Part shown: piece by piece, positions 1-4,857 of the stretch | Layout of the letters: each line of letters begins with the position of its first letter | Numbering within the stretch: the first letter of the stretch is position 1 | Source: Nitrospira defluvii | GTDB taxonomy: Bacteria; Nitrospirota; Nitrospiria; Nitrospirales; Nitrospiraceae | Length of the DNA stretch: 6,413 bases | Reading direction: 5' to 3' | Assembly (NCBI GenBank): GCA_016199015.1 | Contig: JACQHN010000522.1 | Location: 1 to 6,413 of the forward strand | The notes under the pieces: generated by a model | The model's database searches: none | What the model was told of the DNA's origin: nothing | The model's input: only the letters and a program-made list of their open reading frames with translations | Made by a program: the position numbers and the translations under genes

Positions 1-67
1 CATAGGGAATAAGGGGATTATAGAAGCCTTGGACGCACTTCTACAACGGGAACGAGCAGAGATTTGA
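1..67 (+). CDS. C-terminal tail of an upstream forward gene (5' end outside the window)
   Basis: Reading from base 2, one forward frame is open for 21 codons and stops at the TGA at 65-67. The other two forward frames hit stops almost at once. The peptide ends in IIEALDALLQRERAEI, an amphipathic, charged helix with the composition of a real protein C-terminus. The start and most of the gene lie outside the window, so neither family nor function can be named. A 21-codon open frame can arise by chance, so this is a moderate-to-weak call based on frame openness and residue composition only. Confidence 0.4.
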   Translation, partial: IGNKGIIEALDALLQRERAEI

Positions 68-224
68 CAGACTTATTCTGGAGCGAAGCCCGTAAGAATT
101 TTCTCTCTGACGGTCTAGGTTTGTGTAGTACTGGCTAGGCCGAATCTGTTAAACTGCGGGGCATTTCATCCGGCAATTTGACCTGTCAGCAGAGTGAGTC
201 TCGGTATCCCTTGAAAGGAGCGCT
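68..224. other. Non-coding interval upstream of the small basic protein gene
   Basis: I see no convincing gene here. The interval should hold the promoter and 5' leader of the gene at 225. A perfect TTGACA lies at 64-69, overlapping the stop of the preceding frame, but no acceptable -10 hexamer is 16-18 bases downstream. TTGACC at 178-183 also lacks a partner. A short A/T stem (75-79 with 95-99) is followed by a T/C-rich run, but 5 bp is too weak to call a terminator. No tRNA or other structured RNA was recognised. Confidence 0.4.
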
Positions 225-572
225 ATGGAGCGGCGAGCGGCGTCTCATACGGAAGAAGAAGAAATGAATCAGCGGCGGCGGCTGCTGGGACTGGCCCGTA
301 AGGGCGATCCCAAAGCCATCAGCAAGCTGTTCGAGTTGTATCAAGTGCGTGTCTTGAACGGGGACATGTTGAGCAAACTCAACAAGTCTTACTACAAGGC
401 GGCAGCCGCGCAAGAACACAAAGGATCTCAGTCGAGTACCAAGGCGGCGAAACCACAAAAGTCCGCCCATGGCAGTCCGAAAGGCAGCCAGAAACCCTCC
501 ACGACTGCAACCGCGCCGGTGGGCAAACCGAAGAGCGACAAGCCGGCGCCTCCGAAAAAACGAGCGAAATAA
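225..572 (+). CDS. Small basic protein with sigma-region-2-like core and Lys/Pro/Ala/Ser-rich tail
   Basis: This 115-aa protein has no named family that I recognise. The start at 225 is favoured by AAAGGAG ending at 220, four bases upstream. An in-frame ATG at 264 (Met14) has only a weak purine run in front. Residues 14-60 look helical: LLGLARKGDPKAISKLFELY followed by VRV resembles the first helices of ECF sigma factor region 2 (pattern GDxxAxxxLFxxYxxRV). Residues 61-115 are a low-complexity, strongly basic tail rich in Lys, Pro, Ser and Ala, ending in KKRAK, as in disordered nucleic-acid-binding tails. There is no signal peptide or membrane segment. It lacks the rest of a sigma factor (no region 4), so a working sigma factor is unlikely. 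A small RNA-, DNA- or ribosome-associated protein is a guess. It stands alone on the forward strand, convergent with the clpS-containing operon. Confidence 0.75.
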   Translation: MERRAASHTEEEEMNQRRRLLGLARKGDPKAISKLFELYQVRVLNGDMLSKLNKSYYKAAAAQEHKGSQSSTKAAKPQKSAHGSPKGSQKPSTTATAPVGKPKSDKPAPPKKRAK

Positions 573-573
573 A

Positions 574-608
574 CATGGTCTGTGTCGATAGGATCGACAC
601 AGACCATG
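574..608 (-). terminator. Perfect 16-bp stem-loop between convergent genes
   Basis: Bases 574-589 (CATGGTCTGTGTCGAT) pair perfectly with 593-608 around an AGG loop. The hairpin lies between the stop of the small basic protein gene (572) and the stop of the ClpS-like gene (629). On the reverse strand the stem is followed by TTTATTT (573-567), a reasonable U-rich tract, so it best fits an intrinsic terminator for the reverse operon. On the forward strand no T-run follows, so termination of the 225-572 gene would be weaker or depend on the stem alone. Confidence 0.75.
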
Positions 609-628
609 CGTCCGCTCTCGTACCAGAC

Positions 629-922
629 TCATTGAACGCCGACGCGTAATCCTCCGCCTGCCAGTTTCTTCCCTATCTCTTCTGCGAGCGTTCGTTCTCC
701 CGTATAGACCGTGGCCTGGCCTTCATGGTCGATGCGCCAGGCCAGTTCGAAGGCTCGGGATGAATTCATACCTGGGATGCTCTTGCACAACAGGGCGATG
801 ACCTGCTGGTACGTATGGCAGTCGCAATTGAATACGATGACCCGGGCTTCCAGGTCGTCGCCGGTTCCCATGTCGGTTGTGTCGAGGGCTTCGGGGGTAA
901 AGACAGGAGTGAGCGTGCTCAT
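629..922 (-). CDS. clpS: ClpS-like ATP-dependent Clp protease adaptor, atypical N-C-D motif
   Basis: This is a 97-aa protein of the ClpS fold family. Canonical ClpS docks on the ClpA/ClpC N-domain and delivers substrates, notably N-degron proteins, to ClpP. The core begins at residue 28 with VIVFNCDCHTYQQVI, aligning with the VxxxNDD(Y/x)TPMxxV strand and helix of ClpS. RIDHEGQATVY around residue 66 aligns with the QVHxxGxAxV segment, and GGLRVGV matches the C-terminal strand. Asn32, Asp34 and His66 sit where ClpS binds the substrate alpha-amino group, but the first Asp of NDD is Cys33, and the gatekeeper Met appears to be Tyr38. Cys33, Cys35 and Cys46 are unusual. The Met at 922 is chosen because it places the variable N-terminal extension (about 27 aa) at normal family length. 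An upstream ATG at 976 would add 18 unconserved residues, and neither start has a strong Shine-Dalgarno. It is the last gene of the reverse operon, 111 nt after the 238-aa gene and just before a hairpin terminator. Family call is fairly sure; substrate specificity is unknown. Confidence 0.8.
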   Translation of the reverse strand: MSTLTPVFTPEALDTTDMGTGDDLEARVIVFNCDCHTYQQVIALLCKSIPGMNSSRAFELAWRIDHEGQATVYTGERTLAEEIGKKLAGGGLRVGVQ

Positions 923-1033
923 ACGGTCGTCTCGTCGGGTGGAGAGTGTACTGGATGACAGAAGGCAGAGTGCCATGGACCGGTCTTGTCGGCAAAAGGT
1001 TGGCGCTCCGACTGTCGATAGCTACATTGCCTG

Positions 1034-1750
1034 TCAACCATGTGACCCTATGGTGTGATGCGGAGCCAGGTGCCCGGTTGCCATGCCGACGTAGTCATTG
1101 CCGAGGTCCAAGCCCTCGCGCGCCAGGGCGTGGCTCAGAAGGGCAAAGTGGCTGTGAGAGTCGGTCACCGGCAAGAGATCGTGTTGTTGGGCTAGGCGAA
1201 TGGTATAGACCTGCGCCGCGGCGGTTTTCAGCAGCGCCAGCCCGTATTCGAACGCATAGGCTTCTTCCAGTGTGAGGGATGGTCTGGCGAGGCCTTGCAG
1301 CAGGGCAACGCTGCAGGGACTATCGGCGCGGTTCGCTTCCAGTAGGCGCAGCAATGCCGCCGGGCCTGGCACGAGGGCCTGACCGATGCGCATGGCGTGC
1401 GTAAGATCGAAGAGGCCGCGTTGAAATCGCCGATCGCTTCGCATGGCCTCATGGAAGAGTGCGCGCCAGCAGGGGTCGCCAAGATCCCGGTCGACGGCAG
1501 CCGTCGCAGCCGGGTTCAGTGGACCGCTGACGGGGTAGCCTTGCACCAGACGGCCGGCTTCCACGAGGGTCGGGTGGTCGTCCCCCATGCGATCCTGATA
1601 GGCCATGGTACCCATCAAGGGTGTGAGGCGGAGCGCCATGTAGTCACGAAAATGAATCGACTGATAGCGGGCCAGCAACGCCTCCAGGGTCCGGGGGGCG
1701 CAAAGATGAAACGGATAAAACAAGGCGCTGCGTGAGAGCGTGGGGTTCAT
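1034..1750 (-). CDS. Conserved-looking hypothetical protein, 238 aa
   Basis: I do not recognise a named family. The protein appears soluble: no signal peptide and no membrane segment. It is rich in helix-forming residues. Notable stretches are FYPFHLCAPRTLEALLARYQ (residues 11-30), then SIHFRDYMALRLTPLMGTMAYQDRMGDD with many aromatic, Arg and Met residues, and a helical segment LTLEEAYAFEYGLALLKTAA near residue 160. The C-terminal part is His-rich (DSHSHFALLSHALA, then GHLAPHHTIGSHG), which could bind metal, but no known metal-site pattern is evident. The ATG at 1750 lacks a strong Shine-Dalgarno. It is kept because it is the first ATG of the open frame and because gene-like sequence begins right after it. 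It sits 46 nt downstream of the 66-aa gene and is probably cotranscribed with hemW. Operon membership is the only functional clue. Confidence 0.7.
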   Translation of the reverse strand: MNPTLSRSALFYPFHLCAPRTLEALLARYQSIHFRDYMALRLTPLMGTMAYQDRMGDDHPTLVEAGRLVQGYPVSGPLNPAATAAVDRDLGDPCWRALFHEAMRSDRRFQRGLFDLTHAMRIGQALVPGPAALLRLLEANRADSPCSVALLQGLARPSLTLEEAYAFEYGLALLKTAAAQVYTIRLAQQHDLLPVTDSHSHFALLSHALAREGLDLGNDYVGMATGHLAPHHTIGSHG

Positions 1751-1796
1751 TGACTGTACGATGTGTCCGGCGAGGGACGGGTAGCTGCTACGTCAC

Positions 1797-1997
1797 CTAC
1801 CACTTATCCATATCGATGACTTCGGTCGCATCCCAGAGATTCTTCAGCTCGGCGTCCGCAATGGCCTTCTCGCGGTCCGCGTCGGTGTCTTCTCCAAACT
1901 TTTTCGTTTTAACGGTTTCCTGCGCACTGTCCGAAGCATCGGGCTGTTCGACTGGTTGCCGTCGGCGACGCTTGCTGGGGTCCATATTGACTGGCAT
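1797..1997 (-). CDS. Small charged hypothetical protein, 66 aa
   Basis: The start at 1997 is fixed by an excellent AGGAGG (reverse strand, 2010-2005) seven bases upstream. An earlier in-frame ATG at 2051 would overlap the end of hemW and lacks such a site. The protein begins MPVNMDPSKRRRRQPVEQ, with a run of four Arg. It continues through a polar, probably disordered middle (residues 18-40) into an acidic helical stretch (DADREKAIADAELKNLWDAT) and ends in DMDKW. There are no Cys, no signal peptide and no hydrophobic segment, so it is a soluble, largely disordered small protein. It lies 50 nt after hemW and 46 nt before the 238-aa gene. No family was recognised and no function is offered. Confidence 0.72.
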   Translation of the reverse strand: MPVNMDPSKRRRRQPVEQPDASDSAQETVKTKKFGEDTDADREKAIADAELKNLWDATEVIDMDKW

Positions 1998-2004
1998 GGG
2001 TCTT

Positions 2005-2010
2005 CCTCCT
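2005..2010 (-). promoter_or_regulatory. Strong Shine-Dalgarno that decides the start of the 66-aa gene
   Basis: The reverse strand reads AGGAGG seven bases before the ATG at 1997-1995. This is the strongest ribosome binding site in the reverse operon and selects the short form of the 66-aa protein. Confidence 0.8.
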
Positions 2011-2034
2011 GTCAGAGGATTAGTCTCCCCTCTG
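2005..2034 (-). other. Possible mutually exclusive hairpins in the leader of the 66-aa gene
   Basis: In the hemW to 66-aa spacer the reverse strand carries CAGAGG (2034-2029) complementary to CCTCTG (2018-2013) around a 10-nt loop, leaving the Shine-Dalgarno free. The downstream CCTC (2018-2015) can instead pair with GAGG (2008-2005) inside the Shine-Dalgarno. The stems are short (6 and 4 bp), so regulation is only a possibility. Confidence 0.25.
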
Positions 2035-2047
2035 TCGGGGCTGGAAG

Positions 2048-3223
2048 TCAATGGGATGGGACTCGTGCTGGCGGGTTCTCCAGGCTTGCCAGCAGGGCGG
2101 CCGCGACGCTATCCGCATAGCGTCGGCCGCGAGCGGTCAGCCGGATCCGTTCGCCGCTGCGTTCAAGGATCTCTTCCGCAATCAACTCGTCCATCTTCCG
2201 AATGAGCCCTGAGAATGCCAGGGCTCCCGTTTCCTCCATCGAGATGCCGTCGGTCATGCGGAGTCCGAACACCAGCCGTTCGCAGGTGTCGTCAGCCGGC
2301 GTGAGCTGTTCGGATTCCGACACCGGCAGCGCGCCGCTCATCAGGGCCTGATTATAAGCAGCCAGATTGCTCACATTCCCAAAGCGCCTGCCTCCGACAT
2401 AGGATTGAGCGCTTGGGCCCAGCCCCAAATATTGGCCACCGGTCCAGTGGAGGCGGTTATGTCGGCTGGCAAATCCAGGCCGGCTGTAGTTTGAAATCTC
2501 GTATCTTCTATAGCCGGCCCGGTTCAGCATGTCCTCGGCCAGGTCTTCCATCTCGTTCTGGAGTGCGTCGTCAGGGGCGGGGACGGTGCCCCGTTGAATG
2601 GCTGTCCGAAGTTGTGTGCCCTCTTCAATGGTCAAGGCATAGCAGGACAGGTGCGTCGGGGTAAGGGCAATCGTGTGCTGGAGCGAAGCAGCCCAACTCT
2701 CGATCGTCTGTCCAGGCAAACCATACATGAGGTCGAGGTTGATATTGCTGAAGCCGACCTTACGCGCCGCGCCGACGACCTCGACGGTGTTCAGGACAGA
2801 GCCTGGGCGGCCGACCCGATGCAATTCGTCCTGGTCCATGGATTCTGCTCCGAAGCTGATCCTCGTGAAACCGGCGTCTCGCAGGTGCGATAGCCCCTCG
2901 GACGTCACCGATTCCGGATGGGCCTCGACTGTGACCTCCGCATCGTGTGCCAGGCCGAAGGTGTCCTTGGCCGCAGACAGCACTCTGCTCAATTGCTCGG
3001 GCGTGAGCGTCGTAGGCGTTCCGCCACCGAAGTAGATCGAATCCAACGGCTCCTGTCCAAAGGGATGTCGCTTACCATATAGGCGCAATTCGGTCAGAAG
3101 CGACGACAGAAATGCGTCGGCTGCGCGCGCCTGGTGGATTTCGAGATAGAAGGCGCAAAAGTGACAGCGCTGGTGACAGAAGGGGATATGCAGATAAAGG
3201 CCGTGGCCGGTTGCCTGGATCAT
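2048..3223 (-). CDS. hemW: Radical SAM family haem chaperone HemW (HemN-like)
   Basis: At 391 aa this is close to the usual HemW length of about 380. HemW binds a [4Fe-4S] cluster, SAM and haem, and is thought to pass haem to target proteins; it is not coproporphyrinogen dehydrogenase HemN. The radical SAM triad is Cys16, Cys20 and Cys23 in GLYLHIPFCHQRCHFCAF. It lacks the extra Cys of the HemN CxxxCxxCxC signature. YFGGGTPTTL (64-73) is the SAM-binding Gly-rich motif. FTRISFGAES (119-128), NLDLMYGLPGQT (162-173), HLSCYALTIEEGT (191-203) and YEISNYSRPG (241-250) follow in family order, with the HemN C-terminal winged-helix-like region at about 315-375. Two motifs depart from consensus: GVQS is GAES, and the HNxxYW motif proposed for haem contact reads HNRLHW (255-260). 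The start at 3223 gives the expected short N-terminus before the HIPFC motif. It lies 6 nt after the 87-aa gene, with AAGG 11 nt upstream. Family assignment is secure. Confidence 0.95.
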   Translation of the reverse strand: MIQATGHGLYLHIPFCHQRCHFCAFYLEIHQARAADAFLSSLLTELRLYGKRHPFGQEPLDSIYFGGGTPTTLTPEQLSRVLSAAKDTFGLAHDAEVTVEAHPESVTSEGLSHLRDAGFTRISFGAESMDQDELHRVGRPGSVLNTVEVVGAARKVGFSNINLDLMYGLPGQTIESWAASLQHTIALTPTHLSCYALTIEEGTQLRTAIQRGTVPAPDDALQNEMEDLAEDMLNRAGYRRYEISNYSRPGFASRHNRLHWTGGQYLGLGPSAQSYVGGRRFGNVSNLAAYNQALMSGALPVSESEQLTPADDTCERLVFGLRMTDGISMEETGALAFSGLIRKMDELIAEEILERSGERIRLTARGRRYADSVAAALLASLENPPARVPSH

Positions 3224-3229
3224 GAACGC

Positions 3230-3493
3230 TTAGCCTTGTTGTGATGTGGGAGAAAAGTCGCGGACCAGGGCGACCTCAATTTCATCTGCTGAAGATATCC
3301 CGCGGTTTCGGACGTGGGCTTTCCAGGCCGGGTATTCTCGCAAGGTTTCGAATAGATGTTTGATCATCATCGGTTTGATCTGCATTTCCCACTCCCGAAG
3401 CCACGCATACTCGTCGTGAGGCCCCTCATAGTCATCGGGAAATTGAGCTTCGAGACTGATGCGAAACACAAAGGATTTATCTTCTGACCACAT
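3230..3493 (-). CDS. Hypothetical protein, 87 aa, first gene of the hemW operon
   Basis: No named family is recognised. The protein begins MWSEDKSFVFRISLEAQFPDD. An alternating strand-like segment (FVFRISLEAQF) is followed by an acidic and aromatic stretch (YEGPHDEYAWLREWE), a helix around KPMMIKHLFETLREYPAW, then HVRNRGISSADEIEVALVRDF, suggesting a small alpha/beta protein. It has no Cys, no signal peptide and no membrane segment. The ATG at 3493 has GGGAG about seven bases upstream, and the start codon sits inside a perfect 12-bp palindrome. The stop is 6 nt from the hemW start, so translational coupling with hemW is likely and a role near haem or Fe-S handling is possible by association only. 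Confidence 0.78.
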   Translation of the reverse strand: MWSEDKSFVFRISLEAQFPDDYEGPHDEYAWLREWEMQIKPMMIKHLFETLREYPAWKAHVRNRGISSADEIEVALVRDFSPTSQQG

Positions 3494-3499
3494 ATGTGG
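3488..3499. repeat. Perfect 12-bp palindrome spanning a start codon
   Basis: CCACATATGTGG is exactly self-complementary and contains the ATG of the 87-aa gene on the reverse strand. It lies downstream of the predicted reverse promoter, where a dimeric repressor could act, but a chance palindrome cannot be excluded. Confidence 0.35.
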
Positions 3500-3517
3500 A
3501 CTCCCATCGTCTGATGA

Positions 3518-3547
3518 TTGCGAAGTGGAACCGGGCTTACTTATAAT
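3518..3547 (+). promoter_or_regulatory. Sigma-70-type promoter of the zinc-ribbon operon
   Basis: A consensus TATAAT lies at 3542-3547, with TTGCGA at 3518-3523 (4 of 6 matches to TTGACA) and an 18-base spacer. Transcription would start near 3554, giving a short leader before the AAGGAG and ATG at 3572. Confidence 0.6.
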
Positions 3548-3567
3548 GTTTTAAATAAGGAGCACAA
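3540..3567 (-). promoter_or_regulatory. Predicted reverse promoter of the hemW operon, sharing the -10 region
   Basis: On the reverse strand TATAAG (3545-3540) is a 5-of-6 match to the -10 consensus, with TTGTGC (3567-3562) 16 bases upstream as a weak -35. The -10 elements of the two directions overlap in 3540-3547. The start would fall near 3533, about 40 nt before the ATG at 3493. No other promoter candidate is apparent for the reverse operon. Confidence 0.45.
3557..3562 (+). promoter_or_regulatory. Shine-Dalgarno of the FmdB-type zinc-ribbon gene
   Basis: AAGGAG lies nine bases before the ATG at 3572. It selects this start over an upstream in-frame TTG at 3518 that overlaps the promoter. 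Confidence 0.8.
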
Positions 3568-3571
3568 CGCT

Positions 3572-3799
3572 ATGCCCATCTTCGAGTACGTGTGCCACGA
3601 ATGCAACCATCGTTTTGAACTCATCGTGCAGGGGAATGCGGTACCGGCCTGTCCGGCCTGCAAGGCGACGACGTTAGATAAACAATTTTCCGCCTTCGGG
3701 GTCGGGGCGACTGGCGGCTGGCCCGTGACGTCTGGATCCGGCGGCGCCTGTGGCTCTTGCGGAGATCCACGCGGTCCTGGCTCCTGTTCCATGAATTGA
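3572..3799 (+). CDS. FmdB-family zinc ribbon protein
   Basis: This is a 75-aa protein of the FmdB / CxxC_CxxC regulatory-type zinc ribbon family. It opens with MPIFEYVCHECNHRFELI, matching the family MPxYEYxCxxCxxxFE signature. Two knuckles, Cys8/Cys11 and Cys27/Cys30 (CPAC), should bind one zinc. The C-terminal part is Gly/Ser-rich and carries extra cysteines at 50, 53 and 62 (CGSCGDPRGPGSC), a common tail in this family. The family takes its name from a protein of a methylotroph formamidase locus, but its molecular role is unproven; regulatory function is often assumed. The start is fixed by AAGGAG and the MPIFEY N-terminus. It is the first gene of a forward operon, followed after 9 nt by the 109-aa gene, and it is divergent from the hemW operon. 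Confidence 0.9.
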   Translation: MPIFEYVCHECNHRFELIVQGNAVPACPACKATTLDKQFSAFGVGATGGWPVTSGSGGACGSCGDPRGPGSCSMN

Positions 3800-3808
3800 G
3801 CTGCCTTC

Positions 3809-4138
3809 ATGACCATGATGGATGATCATGAAGAACAGGCACGTCGCGCGATCGGGACGCTCCTGCAGTCAGATCCGTTGATCAAGTTGCTGCAAGAGGT
3901 CAGGCTAGGACGGATGAAGGCCACCGATCCAGGGTTGCGGGCCGTCACTGAATCCTGGGTGGGGGTTTATACCCAGATCTTGAAGTCTCAGCCATTTCAT
4001 CCTACGGTTTTGGCTCGGCTGGATCCTGTGCCTCGCCTTGAAGTACTTGTCGAGACAGGCGTGTTGTCATGGGATCATCTGGGTACCAGAGACCTCCGCG
4101 AGCTGTTTCAGAAGTTGGTCGTTCACGCCGCTCAATAA
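3809..4138 (+). CDS. Hypothetical helical protein, 109 aa
   Basis: No family is recognised. The composition suggests an all-helical soluble protein: an N-terminal helix EEQARRAIGTLLQ, then PLIKLLQEVRLGRMKATDPGLRAVTESW, a helix around VGVYTQILKSQ, and a C-terminal helix DLRELFQKLVVHAAQ. There are no Cys, no signal peptide and no membrane segment. Three closely spaced ATGs (3809, 3815, 3818) could start it, none with a good Shine-Dalgarno. The first is taken because it lies 9 nt after the zinc-ribbon stop, consistent with translational coupling. It is followed after 14 nt by the secreted protein gene, so the three are probably cotranscribed. Confidence 0.72.
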   Translation: MTMMDDHEEQARRAIGTLLQSDPLIKLLQEVRLGRMKATDPGLRAVTESWVGVYTQILKSQPFHPTVLARLDPVPRLEVLVETGVLSWDHLGTRDLRELFQKLVVHAAQ

Positions 4139-4152
4139 CAGGTCGCCTTCAC

Positions 4153-4827
4153 ATGCGGTTGTGGATTGGCTCGGTCCTCCTGTTGCTGGTCTGGTGCGGG
4201 CCTGTGACGATCTTGGCAGAAACCCCGCTCGGTGTCCGGCCCCTGCACAAGGGGCTGGAAGCTGCGTTGACCTCCCTTCCTCCCCATACCCATCTTCTTC
4301 TCGATCAGGCGGCGATTGAACAGTTTCTCGTGGAGTTGGACGGTAGGCCGCCGGACTGGCCCAAAATCTATGGGCAGGGGCACCACGATCCCGACCATGA
4401 TGAACGATTGTTTGCCCTGAACCGCAAACGTGATGCCCGACGCGAGGGCAAGGCCCCGTTGCAATGGTTGATCGCGTTTGTCTGGCTCGGCGAGCTGTCT
4501 CAATTCGACGATCAGAACGGTGGATTTCGTGTCGCACTGGGACCAAAGTTCAATCGGACCGACTGGGGCGAGGTGCGCTTCAAGTACGAAGACCTGCCTG
4601 CGACGCTCGTCGCGCTAGCGGGCGAAGAGACCGCGCGTCTCAAAGAGCGACTGCACCATGGGGAGCGAGTGGATGTCGACGTGCTCATGACAGGTCATCT
4701 CATTCAAGAGGAATCCCTGGTCTATGACTTTTCGCATGAAGAAGAGGGGCGGGGGCTCATCATGCCGGTGGTACGTATCGAAGCCGTGGAGTTTGTCCTG
4801 AAGGGCGGGCTGGGTCGGCATGAGTGA
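4153..4827 (+). CDS. Secreted (periplasmic) hypothetical protein, 224 aa
   Basis: A Sec signal peptide is evident: MR, a hydrophobic core (LWIGSVLLLLVW), then a likely cleavage after ILA at residue 22. The Cys at 15 is not in a proper lipobox, so a soluble periplasmic protein is favoured over a lipoprotein. The start at 4153 puts the signal peptide at the N-terminus; an upstream in-frame ATG at 4069 would bury it behind 28 residues and overlap the preceding gene. The mature part is mixed alpha/beta. It has a His/Asp-rich acidic patch (GQGHHDPDHDERL, residues 75-87), a hydrophobic WLIAFVWLGEL stretch and a late strand-rich region (VDVDVLMTGHLI to MPVVRIEAVEFVL), which might be a small beta-barrel or OB-like fold. 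The family is not recognised and the function unknown. It is the last gene of the zinc-ribbon operon, converging with the response regulator gene 30 nt away. Confidence 0.78.
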   Translation: MRLWIGSVLLLLVWCGPVTILAETPLGVRPLHKGLEAALTSLPPHTHLLLDQAAIEQFLVELDGRPPDWPKIYGQGHHDPDHDERLFALNRKRDARREGKAPLQWLIAFVWLGELSQFDDQNGGFRVALGPKFNRTDWGEVRFKYEDLPATLVALAGEETARLKERLHHGERVDVDVLMTGHLIQEESLVYDFSHEEEGRGLIMPVVRIEAVEFVLKGGLGRHE

Positions 4828-4857
4828 TCGTTGCCTCACCAAAAGGACGCGAGATCC

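Noticed and set aside
64..69. Perfect TTGACA as a -35 element for the 225-572 gene
   Set aside because: No -10-like hexamer occurs at 16-18 bases; the match comes from a TGA stop codon in a favourable context.
131..155. TGGC...GTT sequence as a sigma-54 promoter
   Set aside because: The GG and GC dinucleotides are not at the required -24/-12 spacing.
186..632. A 148-codon reverse open frame across the small basic protein gene
   Set aside because: It is very rich in Arg, Phe and Leu, the mirror of a Lys/Ala-rich coding strand. The forward frame has the Shine-Dalgarno, and the terminator hairpin would fall inside this frame.
629..976. Longer start at 976 for the ClpS-like protein
   Set aside because: The extra 18 residues are Ser/Arg-rich and unlike the family, and no Shine-Dalgarno precedes that ATG.
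1032..1037. Perfect reverse-strand TTGACA as a promoter for the ClpS-like gene
   Set aside because: The sequence 17 bases downstream (CAGTCG region) does not resemble a -10, and the hexamer overlaps the stop codon of the preceding gene.
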